From contig NZ_JALLIX010000049.1 in assembly GCF_023242365.1 (NCBI RefSeq), positions 1-48,321 on the forward strand: a DNA stretch of 48,321 nt. Direction: 5' to 3'. Of the stretch, positions 15,484 to 23,731 are shown piece after piece (the stretch's first letter is position 1; each line of letters starts with the position of its first letter). Origin of the DNA: Pseudomonas sp. MWU13-2100 (GTDB lineage Bacteria > Pseudomonadota > Gammaproteobacteria > Pseudomonadales > Pseudomonadaceae). Position numbers and translations under genes: made by a program. The notes below the pieces were generated by a model that worked only from the letters and a program-made list of their open reading frames with translations, did no database searches and was not told the origin of the DNA.

Positions 15484-18206
15484 CAGGCCTCCTGCTTCTT
15501 GAGCATGATCAGGCTCAGGCCGGTAAAGGCGACGAAGAACCCGAACAACGCCAGGCACTGCGGCCACAGCTCGCGCAGGTCCAGGGCCTTGGTGAAGGTG
15601 CCGACGGCGATGTCGAGAAAGTGCCCGGCGGGGAACAGCATGCCCATCAACGCGGCACCGCCGTCCAGCGACGAGCGCGGTACGATCAATCCGGAAAACT
15701 GGATGGTCGGCAGGCTGGTGATGATCATGGTGCCGAGGATCGCGGCGATCTGGGTGCGGGTGAAGGCCGAGATCAGCAGGCCCATGCCGGTGGTCGCCAG
15801 CACATAGAGCACGCCACCCAGGGCCAGGGTCAGGCCGCTGCCCTTGAACGGCACGCCGAACAGCCAGCGGTTCATCGCCACCAGCAGGGCCAGGTTGATC
15901 AGGCTCACCACCAGGTAAGGTGCCTGCTTGCCCAACAGGAACTCCAGGCGGGTCAGGGGCGTGGCGTAGAAGTTGGTGATCGAACCGAGCTCTTTCTCGC
16001 GGACAATGCCCAGGGCGGTGAGCATCGCCGGGATAAACGCCAGGATCAGCGCCATGACGCCGGGGCCGATGGCATTCACGCTGACCACGTCCTGATTGTA
16101 GCGAAAGCGGGTTTCCAGCCGGGCGGCGGGGCGGGCGTCGTAGGCCGGGCTGCTTTGCGCCGCCAGTTGTTCGAGGTTGGCCTGGTGCACGGCCTCGACA
16201 TAGTTGCGGCTGGTTTCGGCGCGGAACGGCATGCCGCCGTCCAGCCAGGCGGCGACCGTGGGTTGGCGCCCGGCATACAGGTCGCGGCCGAAGCCCGGGG
16301 GGATTTCCAGCGCCAGCTTGATCTCCGAACGTTGCAGGCGCTGGTGCAGTTGCGCGGCATCGCGGATCGGGGCTTTTTCTTCGAAGTAGCGCGAGCCGCG
16401 GAAGGCTTCCAGGTAGGCCCGGCTTTGCGGCGTCTGGTCCTGGTCATAGACGGCGAAGGCAAGGTTCTCCACGTCCAGCGAAATCCCGTAGCCGAAGATC
16501 ACCATCATGAACAGCGATCCCAGCAGGGCGAAGGCCAGCCGCACCTTGTCGCGCAGCAGTTCCTTGCCTTCGCGGCTGGCCACGGCCAGCAGGCGTGCGG
16601 GGCTGAAGCCGGTCTTGTTCGGTGCCAGGCTGGACGCCGGCGGCGCCGTATCACCACTGCCGGCCTGCGTTTCCGGCGAACTGTCCTGCGCTTGCTCCAG
16701 GCAGCGGACAAACGCGGCCTCCAGGGTGTCGCCGTGGAACTGTCGTTGCAGGGCGTCCGGGGTGTCGCAGGCGAGCACCTGGCCGGCATGCATCAAGGAA
16801 ATACGGTCGCAGCGCTGGGCTTCGTTCATGAAGTGGGTGGAGAGAAAGATCGTCACCCCCTGTTCCCGCGACAGTTCGATCAACAGGCGCCAGAAATCGT
16901 CCCGCGCCGCCGGATCGACGCCGGAGGTGGGTTCGTCGAGGATCAGCACTTCCGGGCGATGCAGCACCGCCACTGCCAGCGACAGGCGCTGGCGCAGGCC
17001 CAGGGGCAGGGCGCCGGACGGCTGGTCGGCGATCTCGCCGAGATTGAAGCGCTGGATCAGTTCTTCGATCCGTGTCGCGCTGTCGGCCTTGGGTAGGTCG
17101 AACAGGCGCGCGTGCAATTCAAGGTTCTGCCGGGTGCTGAGTTCGCCATACAGCGAGAAACTCTGGGACATGAAACCGACGCGCTTGCGGGTCGCCAGGT
17201 CCGCGGCGTCCACCGGTTTGCCGAGCAGCGTGGCGCTGCCTTCGCTGGCGGGCATCAGGCCGGTGAGAACCTTCATCGTGGTGGTCTTGCCGCAGCCGTT
17301 GGAACCGAGGAAACCGAAGATCTCGCCGCGGCCGATAGCGAAGCTGACCTTGTTCACCGCCGTGAAGTCGCCGAAGCGCAAGGTCAGTTCGTGGGCTTCG
17401 ATGGCGATATCGGTTTGCTTGGCGTCCCGCGGCGGGATCACCAGGGGCTGGTTGTCGTGGCCGCTGTCGCCCTGGAAATGGGTGAAGGCGTCGTCGAGTT
17501 TGCCGCTCGCGGTGCTGGCGGCCAGTTCCTGGCTCAGGCCCGCGGCGATCAGGCGACCACGGTCGAGCATCAGGCAGTGCTCGAACTGTTCGGCTTCCTC
17601 CATATAGGCGGTCGCCACCAGCAGCGTCAGTTGCGGGCGCTGGCGGCGGAACTCATCCACCAGTTCCCAGAAGCGCCGCCGCGACAGCGGGTCGACGCCG
17701 GTGGTGGGCTCGTCGAGGATCAGCAGGTCGGGGTCGTGGATCAGCGCACAGCACAGGCCGAGCTTCTGCTTCATGCCGCCGGAGAGTTTGCCGGCCGGCC
17801 GCTCGCTGAAGTGCTCAAGGTCGGTGGCGCGCAGCAGGTTGTGCATGCGCAGGTCGCATTCGGCCTTGCCCAGCCCGAACAGGGTGGCGAAGAAACGGAT
17901 GTTCTCGCTGATCGACAAGTCGGGGTAGAGGTTGCCGCCCAGGCCTTGGGGCATGAAGGCGATGCGCGGATATAGGCTGCTGCGGTGGCGGCGCTCGTCG
18001 ATGGCGCCGCCAAGGACCTGCAACTGGCCTTGCTGGAGCTTCTTGACCCCGGCGATCAGCCCCAGAAGGCTGGATTTGCCGGCGCCATCCGGTCCGATCA
18101 GGCCGCAGCGGGTGCCGGCGGGCAGGCTGAACGTGATGTCGATCAGGGCCTGTTGCTCGCCGTAGCGATGCTGGATGCCACTGGCTTGCAGCGCCAGGTC
18201 GCTCAT
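15483..18206 (-). CDS. rbbA: ABC exporter with two ATPase domains fused to a permease (RbbA/YhiH-like)
   Basis: A 907-residue fusion, the same build and about the same length as E. coli RbbA. The first ABC domain has Walker A GPDGAGKS at 38-45, signature LSGGMKQ at 141-147 and LLILDEPTTG near 161-170. The second has GSNGCGKTTT at 301-310, a divergent signature (LPLGLRQRLS in place of LSGGQ) and VLILDEPTSG. From about residue 540 there is an ABC-2 permease domain with a large external loop. RbbA was described in E. coli as a ribosome-bound ATPase, but the operon with HlyD and YhhJ partners points to export. The start overlaps the end of the HlyD-type gene by 4 bp. Confidence 0.93.
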   Translation of the reverse strand: MSDLALQASGIQHRYGEQQALIDITFSLPAGTRCGLIGPDGAGKSSLLGLIAGVKKLQQGQLQVLGGAIDERRHRSSLYPRIAFMPQGLGGNLYPDLSISENIRFFATLFGLGKAECDLRMHNLLRATDLEHFSERPAGKLSGGMKQKLGLCCALIHDPDLLILDEPTTGVDPLSRRRFWELVDEFRRQRPQLTLLVATAYMEEAEQFEHCLMLDRGRLIAAGLSQELAASTASGKLDDAFTHFQGDSGHDNQPLVIPPRDAKQTDIAIEAHELTLRFGDFTAVNKVSFAIGRGEIFGFLGSNGCGKTTTMKVLTGLMPASEGSATLLGKPVDAADLATRKRVGFMSQSFSLYGELSTRQNLELHARLFDLPKADSATRIEELIQRFNLGEIADQPSGALPLGLRQRLSLAVAVLHRPEVLILDEPTSGVDPAARDDFWRLLIELSREQGVTIFLSTHFMNEAQRCDRISLMHAGQVLACDTPDALQRQFHGDTLEAAFVRCLEQAQDSSPETQAGSGDTAPPASSLAPNKTGFSPARLLAVASREGKELLRDKVRLAFALLGSLFMMVIFGYGISLDVENLAFAVYDQDQTPQSRAYLEAFRGSRYFEEKAPIRDAAQLHQRLQRSEIKLALEIPPGFGRDLYAGRQPTVAAWLDGGMPFRAETSRNYVEAVHQANLEQLAAQSSPAYDARPAARLETRFRYNQDVVSVNAIGPGVMALILAFIPAMLTALGIVREKELGSITNFYATPLTRLEFLLGKQAPYLVVSLINLALLVAMNRWLFGVPFKGSGLTLALGGVLYVLATTGMGLLISAFTRTQIAAILGTMIITSLPTIQFSGLIVPRSSLDGGAALMGMLFPAGHFLDIAVGTFTKALDLRELWPQCLALFGFFVAFTGLSLIMLKKQEA

Positions 18207-19168
18207 TTCAGATTGGCCGGCCAGTCCATGGGGCTTGTGCGCACGTAGCCGGCGCCGGGCATGCCGGGTTTGGCCTGGGGCACGGCGGCGGGCTCGCTCA
18301 GGCGCAGTTTGACCCGGAACACCAGTTTCTGCCGCTCGTCACGGGTCTCCACCTCCTTGGGAGTGAACTGCGACTTGGCGGCGACGAAGGCGACTTTCGC
18401 CGGCAGCGGGTGTTCGGGCAGGGCGTCGAGGACGACCCGGGCGTCGTCGCCCTGGGTCAGGCGACCGACCACGGAGGCGGGCAGGTAGAGGTTCATGTAC
18501 TGGTCGTTGGGGTCGATCAGCAGCAACACCCGGCCACCGGCACCGAGGACTTCCCCGGGTTCGGCCAGGCGCAGTTGGATAATACCGTTGAGGGGGGCGC
18601 GCAGGCTGCTGTCATCTATTTCGCTGGTCAACTGGGCGACCTGGGCCTGGGCCGCACCGATGGCGGCGTTGGTGGCCGAGACCTGGGCCTTGGCGGCGGT
18701 CAGCGCGGCGCTGCTGGTATCGTAGCGGGCCTGTTGCTGGTCGATCACCTGGCCGCTGGCGAAACCGCGCTGGGCCAGTTCGCGAAAGCGCTTGAGCTCC
18801 TGGCCGGCGAGCAACAATTCGCTTTGGCGCAGTTGCACGTTGGCCTGGTTCGCCGCGAAGTTCTCACGGGCGCGCAGCACTTCGGCTTCAGCCTGGTTGC
18901 GCTGGGCTTCGAGGGTACGGGTGTCGATGCGGGCAAGCAGTTGGCCCTGGGTGACTTTGTCACCTTCGTTGACCAACACTTCGGCCAGCCGGCCCGGGGT
19001 TTTACTGGCGATCTGTACTTCGGTGGCTTCGAGGCGGCCGTTGCCCATGCCGAGGCCTTCGGGCAGGCGGTCGTGAAGGGATTTCCAGTAGCCGAAGCCA
19101 CCGGCGGCGGCCAGCAGCACGAGCAGGGCGGCGGCGAAAAGACGGGAACTGTGTTGATTCATCGACAT
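18203..19168 (-). CDS. HlyD-family periplasmic adaptor of the RbbA/YhhJ exporter (YhiI-like)
   Basis: Membrane-fusion protein of 321 residues. An N-terminal anchor helix (LFAAALLVLLAAAGGFGYW) is followed by a lipoyl half-motif (VQIASKTPGRLAEVLVNEGDKV), a long coiled-coil hairpin (Gln/Ala-rich, about 85-190), then the second lipoyl half and a beta-barrel (LRAPLNGIIQLRLAEPGEVL). It bridges the inner-membrane exporter to an outer-membrane TolC-type channel, which is not encoded here. The ATG at 19168 has AGGA upstream; a second in-frame ATG follows two codons later. First gene of the three-gene operon. Confidence 0.92.
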   Translation of the reverse strand: MSMNQHSSRLFAAALLVLLAAAGGFGYWKSLHDRLPEGLGMGNGRLEATEVQIASKTPGRLAEVLVNEGDKVTQGQLLARIDTRTLEAQRNQAEAEVLRARENFAANQANVQLRQSELLLAGQELKRFRELAQRGFASGQVIDQQQARYDTSSAALTAAKAQVSATNAAIGAAQAQVAQLTSEIDDSSLRAPLNGIIQLRLAEPGEVLGAGGRVLLLIDPNDQYMNLYLPASVVGRLTQGDDARVVLDALPEHPLPAKVAFVAAKSQFTPKEVETRDERQKLVFRVKLRLSEPAAVPQAKPGMPGAGYVRTSPMDWPANLK

Positions 19169-19302
19169 TACGGCATCCTGCGTCAGTAGCGTCCAATTTT
19201 GACCGGATACGCGGCGAAACCCGTTGATATTGGTCAAATGAACGGCAAGCCTAACCTGAATCGAGTGCAGGGTGCATCGTTGGATGTTGTGTTGTTCGTG
19301 CC

Positions 19303-19406
19303 GGCCTCTTCGCGGGCAAGCTCCGCTCCCACATTAGGTCAGTGTCGTGCACAAAATCCATGATCGACACTGTACTGTGGGAGCGGAGCTTGCCCGCGAA
19401 GAGGCC
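19303..19406. repeat. Large perfect REP inverted repeat (tgtgggagcggagcttgcccgcg family)
   Basis: Two arms of 31 nt (19303-19333 and 19376-19406) are perfect reverse complements. Inside them, agtgtcg and cgacact form a second nested pair around the loop. The same unit, truncated by the window edge, recurs at 48299-48321, and a diverged pair lies at 24961-25035. It lies between the start of the HlyD gene and the end of the EVE gene, and may act as a transcription end for the latter. Confidence 0.9.
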
Positions 19407-19413
19407 AGTAGGC

Positions 19414-19863
19414 TCAGCGCAAGGCCAGAACCGCTGCCCACTGTTCGGCTGTGACCGGCATCACCGACAATCGGCTGCCTTTCTGCACCAGCGGCATCTC
19501 CGCCAACTCGGCCTGCTGCTTCAGATAACCAAGCCCCAGCACCTTGCCAAAGGTCTCCACATGGGCGACCTGCAAGGCGCTCCATGGATTCTTCTCGGCA
19601 CTGGCCTTGGGGTCGTGATACGCGCTCTCGGGATCCAGTGCTGTCGGGTCCGGGTACGCCGCCGCGACGATCCGGCCAATCCCGGCAATCCCCGGCTCCG
19701 GGCAACTGGAGTGATAGAAGAAAAACTCGTCGCCGAGCGCCATTGCCCGCAGGAAATTGCGCGCCTGGTAATTGCGCACACCATCCCAGCGCGTCTCGCC
19801 GAGCTTGGCCAGGCCTTCGATAGACAGTTCGTCGGGCTCGGATTTCATCAGCCAATAGGCCAT
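19414..19863 (-). CDS. EVE domain-containing protein
   Basis: Small cytosolic protein of 149 residues made of a single EVE (PUA-like) domain. It begins with the family N-terminus MAYWLMKSEPDE and contains WDGVRNYQARNFLRAM and DEFFFYHSSCPEPGIAGI. EVE domains bind modified bases in DNA or RNA; a general nucleic-acid role is known only for some relatives. The ATG at 19863 is used because the family starts there; the frame is open another 246 bp upstream without homology-like sequence. GGAG-like bases precede the start. Confidence 0.92.
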   Translation of the reverse strand: MAYWLMKSEPDELSIEGLAKLGETRWDGVRNYQARNFLRAMALGDEFFFYHSSCPEPGIAGIGRIVAAAYPDPTALDPESAYHDPKASAEKNPWSALQVAHVETFGKVLGLGYLKQQAELAEMPLVQKGSRLSVMPVTAEQWAAVLALR

Positions 19864-20047
19864 GGGTTTGCTCCTTGGGCAACTTGTCGGGCAATTTCGC
19901 GCACTAACCGACGGTCGGTTGACGCCAATGTTTGCGTAGTGCTTCACGTTATCGCAAAATGCCGGGATTTTAAGCTTGACGCTGCTGCACGGCCTATAAC
20001 GAAAACCGTTGCTGTCATCGTGGATCATTTGCCTAGGGGGGCAATCG

Positions 20048-20206
20048 ATGAAACGCAAACCGGATTTACTATGGATTTTGGTGATTTTGTTCGGTTTGGG
20101 CGTGGTCACTACAGGCTATGCCCAAGGCCTTTGGTCCGGCAAGAAAGATGTACCGGTGGAAATCGTCCAGCCGCAGCCGCAGCAGTCGACCCTGTTCAAG
20201 CGCTGA
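20048..20206 (+). CDS. Small single-span membrane protein, function unknown
   Basis: Protein of 52 residues starting at ATG with a G-rich ribosome-binding site (ggggg) 8 bp before it. Basic residues MKRKPD lead into one hydrophobic helix (about 7-26), followed by a short Lys/Pro/Gln-rich tail ending LFKR. In many pseudomonads a short hypothetical gene occupies this place between the EVE/efflux block and the cyclo-ligase gene. I do not recognise a named family. Confidence 0.65.
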   Translation: MKRKPDLLWILVILFGLGVVTTGYAQGLWSGKKDVPVEIVQPQPQQSTLFKR

Positions 20207-20239
20207 TCTCGACGGCTCCTGCCGGATCGAGCCGATTCG

Positions 20240-20845
20240 TTATTGCGCGAAATACCAGGCGCGGTCCGTGACCGTGCCGTGTAACGGCACATCCCAGCTG
20301 GCCTGATTCAACTTCCCGACCTTCTGACATTCATGGGCCAGCCCCAGCAGCGTCGGCTTGCGCCAGCTTTGGCGGCGGGCCAGATACGCCAGGCTGCGGT
20401 CATAAAAACCGCCGCCCATCCCCAATCGTCCACCCTCGATATCGAAACCCACCAAGGGCAGCAGCACCAGGTCCAAGGTCCAGACCTTGCGTTGCGCGGC
20501 CAGGTTGACCCGTGGCTCAAGAATACGAAAACGATTGGGGTGCAGCTTCTCCCCCGGCCGAATGCGCTGGAATACCATCCGCGTGCGCGGCCAGGCGCTC
20601 AGCACCGGCAGATAGGTGTGCTTGCCCCGTCGTTGCGCTTCACGCAGCAGCAGGCGCGGATCGATCTCACCGTCGGTGGGCAGGTACAGGGAAATGTGGC
20701 GGGCACGGCGAAACAGCGGGTGTTGTGCCAATTGCCGGTACAGGCCGCGGGCAGCCTGGCGTTGTTCACTGGTGCTGAGCGCGCGGCGTGCTTTGCGCAG
20801 CAGTCGTCGAAGTTGCGGGCGGGAAGGCAGCGCAGGTTCGGTCAT
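20240..20845 (-). CDS. 5-formyltetrahydrofolate cyclo-ligase
   Basis: Folate salvage enzyme of 201 residues, converting 5-formyl-THF plus ATP into 5,10-methenyl-THF. Visible features are the N-terminal RLLRKARRALS helix, YLPTDGEIDPRLL, the folate/ATP-loop LVLLPLVGFDIEGGRLGMGGGFYDRSL, and GLAHECQ. The ATG at 20845 is chosen; a TTG at 20863 in the same frame would add six residues. It lies just after the 6S RNA gene on the same strand, the standard ssrS-ygfA arrangement, and may be co-transcribed with it. Confidence 0.95.
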   Translation of the reverse strand: MTEPALPSRPQLRRLLRKARRALSTSEQRQAARGLYRQLAQHPLFRRARHISLYLPTDGEIDPRLLLREAQRRGKHTYLPVLSAWPRTRMVFQRIRPGEKLHPNRFRILEPRVNLAAQRKVWTLDLVLLPLVGFDIEGGRLGMGGGFYDRSLAYLARRQSWRKPTLLGLAHECQKVGKLNQASWDVPLHGTVTDRAWYFAQ

Positions 20846-20933
20846 GGCATCTGGCTTGGGCAATCGAGCGGCCAGGACGGCAACCCGTTAACACCACTGC
20901 CGGCAGTGATAGCCGGCACCGGGTTGAAATCAG

Positions 20934-21114
20934 GCTCCCCGACGTACCGCTGTCGGCTTAGCCCTTGAACCCGAGAGTTCAAGGTGGAAGTTGCAGGAGG
21001 CCTTAAGGCTTTCCGTCTAGCGGACATGCGCACCGGCCCCAACGTGCAACTCCCGTGGTTTTGCGAATCGGCTCAGGGACATCACCAACTGGCAAGCACT
21101 CCAGGGAGTGGCAT
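20934..21114 (-). ncRNA. ssrS: 6S RNA
   Basis: Small RNA of about 180 nt that binds sigma70 RNA polymerase in stationary phase. On the minus strand I see conserved landmarks: the 5' part with gtccctgagccgattcg, the central bubble region, then agccttaaggc, and the 3' hairpin ccttgaactctcgggttcaagg. The 5' end (ccactccc) can pair with the 3' end (ggggagcc) to form the closing stem. The place between zapA and 5-formyl-THF cyclo-ligase is the conserved one. Ends are estimated from the closing stem and may be off by about 10 nt. Confidence 0.92.
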
Positions 21115-21141
21115 CAGTATACCCGAAACTGGCTGTAGGAA

Positions 21142-21459
21142 TCAGCCTTTGCTGTTGTCCGGATCAGCGGACAGCGCCAAATCGACACGATCGAGCAGAT
21201 CACGCACCTGTTCGCGGGTCGAGCCGCTGGCCTGTACATCAGGGCGTTCCTGGCGATGCAGCAGGTCGTGGGTAATGTTCAGCGCGGCCATCACGGCAAT
21301 GCGGTCGGCACCCACGACTTTGCCGCTGCTGCGGATTTCGCGCATCTTGCCGTCCAGGTAGCGAGCGGCGCTGACCAGGTTGCTGCGTTCTTCCTGCGGG
21401 CAGATGATCGAATATTCTTTATCGAGGATCTGCACGGTCACGTTATTGCTTGAACTCAT
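21142..21459 (-). CDS. zapA: Cell division protein ZapA
   Basis: Cytoplasmic FtsZ-associated protein of 105 residues that bundles FtsZ filaments at midcell. It begins with NNVTVQILDKEYSI, has the ZapA motif EERSNLVSAARYLDGKMREIR, followed by VMAALNITHDLL and a C-terminal coiled coil. The start overlaps the stop of the short coiled-coil gene upstream (ATGA), so the pair is coupled. 6S RNA follows on the same strand. Confidence 0.96.
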   Translation of the reverse strand: MSSSNNVTVQILDKEYSIICPQEERSNLVSAARYLDGKMREIRSSGKVVGADRIAVMAALNITHDLLHRQERPDVQASGSTREQVRDLLDRVDLALSADPDNSKG

Positions 21460-21665
21460 GAGTCTTGCTCCAGGGCTTTTAGGCGCGAAATCATGGATTC
21501 GACCTTACGCCGGGCGATTTCGTTTTTTTCAATGAGGGTTGCGCGCTCCTCGCGCCAGGTCTTTTCCTGAGCTAGTAAGAGTCCGTTTTGGCTTTTTAGT
21601 TGCTCGACCCGGGTAATCAGCAGTTCGAGTCTGGCCATCAGCGCGTGCAGGTCGGTGTCTTCCAT
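21456..21665 (-). CDS. Short coiled-coil protein of the TIGR02449 type (ZapA partner gene)
   Basis: Protein of 69 residues, nearly all predicted coiled coil (LHALMARLELLITRVEQLKSQN, then ARRKVESMISRLKALE). It is paired with zapA by a 4-bp overlap. Size, structure and position recall ZapB of enterics, so a division role is likely but inferred. The ATG at 21665 is chosen; the frame extends 120 bp upstream through sequence that belongs to the divergent promoter region. Confidence 0.85.
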   Translation of the reverse strand: MEDTDLHALMARLELLITRVEQLKSQNGLLLAQEKTWREERATLIEKNEIARRKVESMISRLKALEQDS

Positions 21666-21810
21666 CGGGTATCCACTGAATATGACTGATGATCGGTAGT
21701 AAACACGGCGCGGAGCAAACGTTTGGACGGCCGATGGTCTGGCTCGTGCGCGAATGCTAGGATACAAGGCCTTCATTCTAGACATTGCGCCGCTTGGCGC
21801 CTAGCCGCCC

Positions 21811-22365
21811 ATGCCTATTCAGAATTCCCCGTATAACGCCTTTGCCACCCTGCTGAGCACCAGCGGTCACCCTGTCTCGCCGGCTGAACTGCACGGCCTG
21901 TTGCTCGGCCGCAGCTGCGCCGGTGCCGGCTTCGAAGCCGACAGCTGGCTGGTGGACGCCGCCGAGCTGCTCGAAGGCGAGCCGCAAGACAACGTGCGCA
22001 ACGCCCTGATCGGCCTGCAAGAGATGGTCAAGGGCGAGCTTACCAGCGATGACATGACCGTTGTCCTGCTGTTGCCCTCCGACGACGCGCCGCTGACCGA
22101 GCGCGCCATTGCCTTGGGGCAGTGGTGCCAGGGTTTCCTCGCCGGTTTCGGCCTGACCTACCGCGCCAACGCCCTGAGCGTCGAGGCCACCGAGGTGCTC
22201 CAGGACCTGGCGGCCATCGCCCAGGTGCAGGACGCCCTGGAAGAATCCGACGACGGCGAAAGCGATTACATGGAAGTCATGGAATACCTGCGGGTTGCGC
22301 CGCTGCTGCTGTTCACCGAAATCAACAAACCGGCTGAACCGGCTGCCAAGCCTTCTCTGCACTAA
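21811..22365 (+). CDS. YecA/YgfB family protein (UPF0149)
   Basis: All-helical protein of 184 residues with the family opening (YNAFATLLSTSGHPVSPAELHGLLLG), a central WCQGFLAGFGL motif and an acidic C-terminal part. It lies directly upstream of pepP, as ygfB does in E. coli. No enzymatic activity is known for this family. Confidence 0.92.
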   Translation: MPIQNSPYNAFATLLSTSGHPVSPAELHGLLLGRSCAGAGFEADSWLVDAAELLEGEPQDNVRNALIGLQEMVKGELTSDDMTVVLLLPSDDAPLTERAIALGQWCQGFLAGFGLTYRANALSVEATEVLQDLAAIAQVQDALEESDDGESDYMEVMEYLRVAPLLLFTEINKPAEPAAKPSLH

Positions 22366-22396
22366 GACGCCTTCAGACAGGGAGCTCCATCTGCCC

Positions 22397-23731
22397 ATGA
22401 TCCATATCCCGAAAGCGGAATACGCCCGGCGCCGCAAGGCCCTGATGGCGCAGATGGAACCCAACAGCATCGCGATCCTGCCGGCCGCCGCCGTGGCGAT
22501 TCGCAATCGCGATGTCGAGCACGTCTATCGCCAGGACAGTGACTTCCAGTACCTGAGCGGCTTTCCCGAGCCCCAGGCGGTGATCGTGCTGATCCCCGGC
22601 CGACCCCACGGTGAATACCTGCTGTTCTGCCGCGAGCGCAATGTCGAGCGCGAGCTCTGGGATGGGCTGCGTGCCGGACAGGAGGGTGCGATCCGCGATT
22701 TCGGCGCCGACGACGCGTTCCCGATCAACGATATCGACGACATTCTCCCGGGCCTGATCGAAGGGCGCGACCGGGTCTATTCGGCCATGGGCAGCAACCC
22801 GGAGTTCGACCGGCACCTGATGGAGTGGATCAACGTGATCCGTTCCAAGGCCCACCTCGGTGCGCAACCGCCGAACGAATTCGTTGCCCTGGATCATCTG
22901 CTGCACGACATGCGCCTGTATAAATCGGCGGCTGAAGTGAAGGTGATGCGCGAGGCCGCGGCGATTTCCTGCCGCGCCCATGTGCGGGCAATGCAGGCCG
23001 GCCGCGCCGGCTTGCACGAGTTCAGCCTGGAAGCCGAGCTCGACTACGAGTTCCGCAAGGGCGGGGCGAAGATGCCGGCCTACGGTTCCATCGTCGCGGC
23101 CGGACGCAACAGTTGCATCCTGCATTACCAGCAGAATGACGCGCTGCTCAAGGACGGCGACCTGGTGTTGATTGACGCCGGTTGCGAGATCGACTGCTAC
23201 GCCAGCGATATCACCCGCACCTGGCCGGTCAGTGGGCGATTTTCGCCGGAGCAGAAGGCGATCTACGAACTGGTGCTGGCGGCCCAGGAAGCGGCGTTTG
23301 CCGAAATTGCGCCGAACAAGCATTGGAACCAGGCCCACGAGGCCACCGTGCAGGTGATTACCGCCGGGCTGGTGGAGCTGGGGCTGTTGCAGGGCGATGT
23401 CGACGAACTGATCGCCGCCGAAGCCTACAAGGCGTTCTACATGCACCGTGCCGGCCATTGGCTGGGGATGGATGTGCATGATGTCGGTGACTACAAGGTC
23501 GGTGATCAATGGCGCGTGCTGGAGGTCGGCATGGCGCTGACCGTGGAACCGGGGATTTATATCGCCTCGGACAACCAGAACGTGGCGAAGAAATGGCGAG
23601 GTATTGGTGTGCGCATTGAGGACGATGTGGTGGTGACCAGACAAGGCTGTGAAATCCTCACCGGTGGCGTGCCCAAGACCGTGGCCGAGATCGAGGCCCT
23701 GATGGCCGCTGCCCGGACCCAGGCGGCATGA
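22397..23731 (+). CDS. pepP: Xaa-Pro aminopeptidase (aminopeptidase P)
   Basis: Cytosolic metalloprotease of 444 residues that removes an N-terminal residue next to proline. The creatinase-like N-terminal domain covers about 1-175 and is followed by the pita-bread catalytic domain. All five metal ligands can be placed: D260, D271, H354, E384 and E408. The ATG at 22397 gives the normal MIHIPKAEYARRR start, with GGAG 12 bp upstream. Its stop overlaps the start of ubiH by 4 bp. Confidence 0.96.
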   Translation: MIHIPKAEYARRRKALMAQMEPNSIAILPAAAVAIRNRDVEHVYRQDSDFQYLSGFPEPQAVIVLIPGRPHGEYLLFCRERNVERELWDGLRAGQEGAIRDFGADDAFPINDIDDILPGLIEGRDRVYSAMGSNPEFDRHLMEWINVIRSKAHLGAQPPNEFVALDHLLHDMRLYKSAAEVKVMREAAAISCRAHVRAMQAGRAGLHEFSLEAELDYEFRKGGAKMPAYGSIVAAGRNSCILHYQQNDALLKDGDLVLIDAGCEIDCYASDITRTWPVSGRFSPEQKAIYELVLAAQEAAFAEIAPNKHWNQAHEATVQVITAGLVELGLLQGDVDELIAAEAYKAFYMHRAGHWLGMDVHDVGDYKVGDQWRVLEVGMALTVEPGIYIASDNQNVAKKWRGIGVRIEDDVVVTRQGCEILTGGVPKTVAEIEALMAAARTQAA

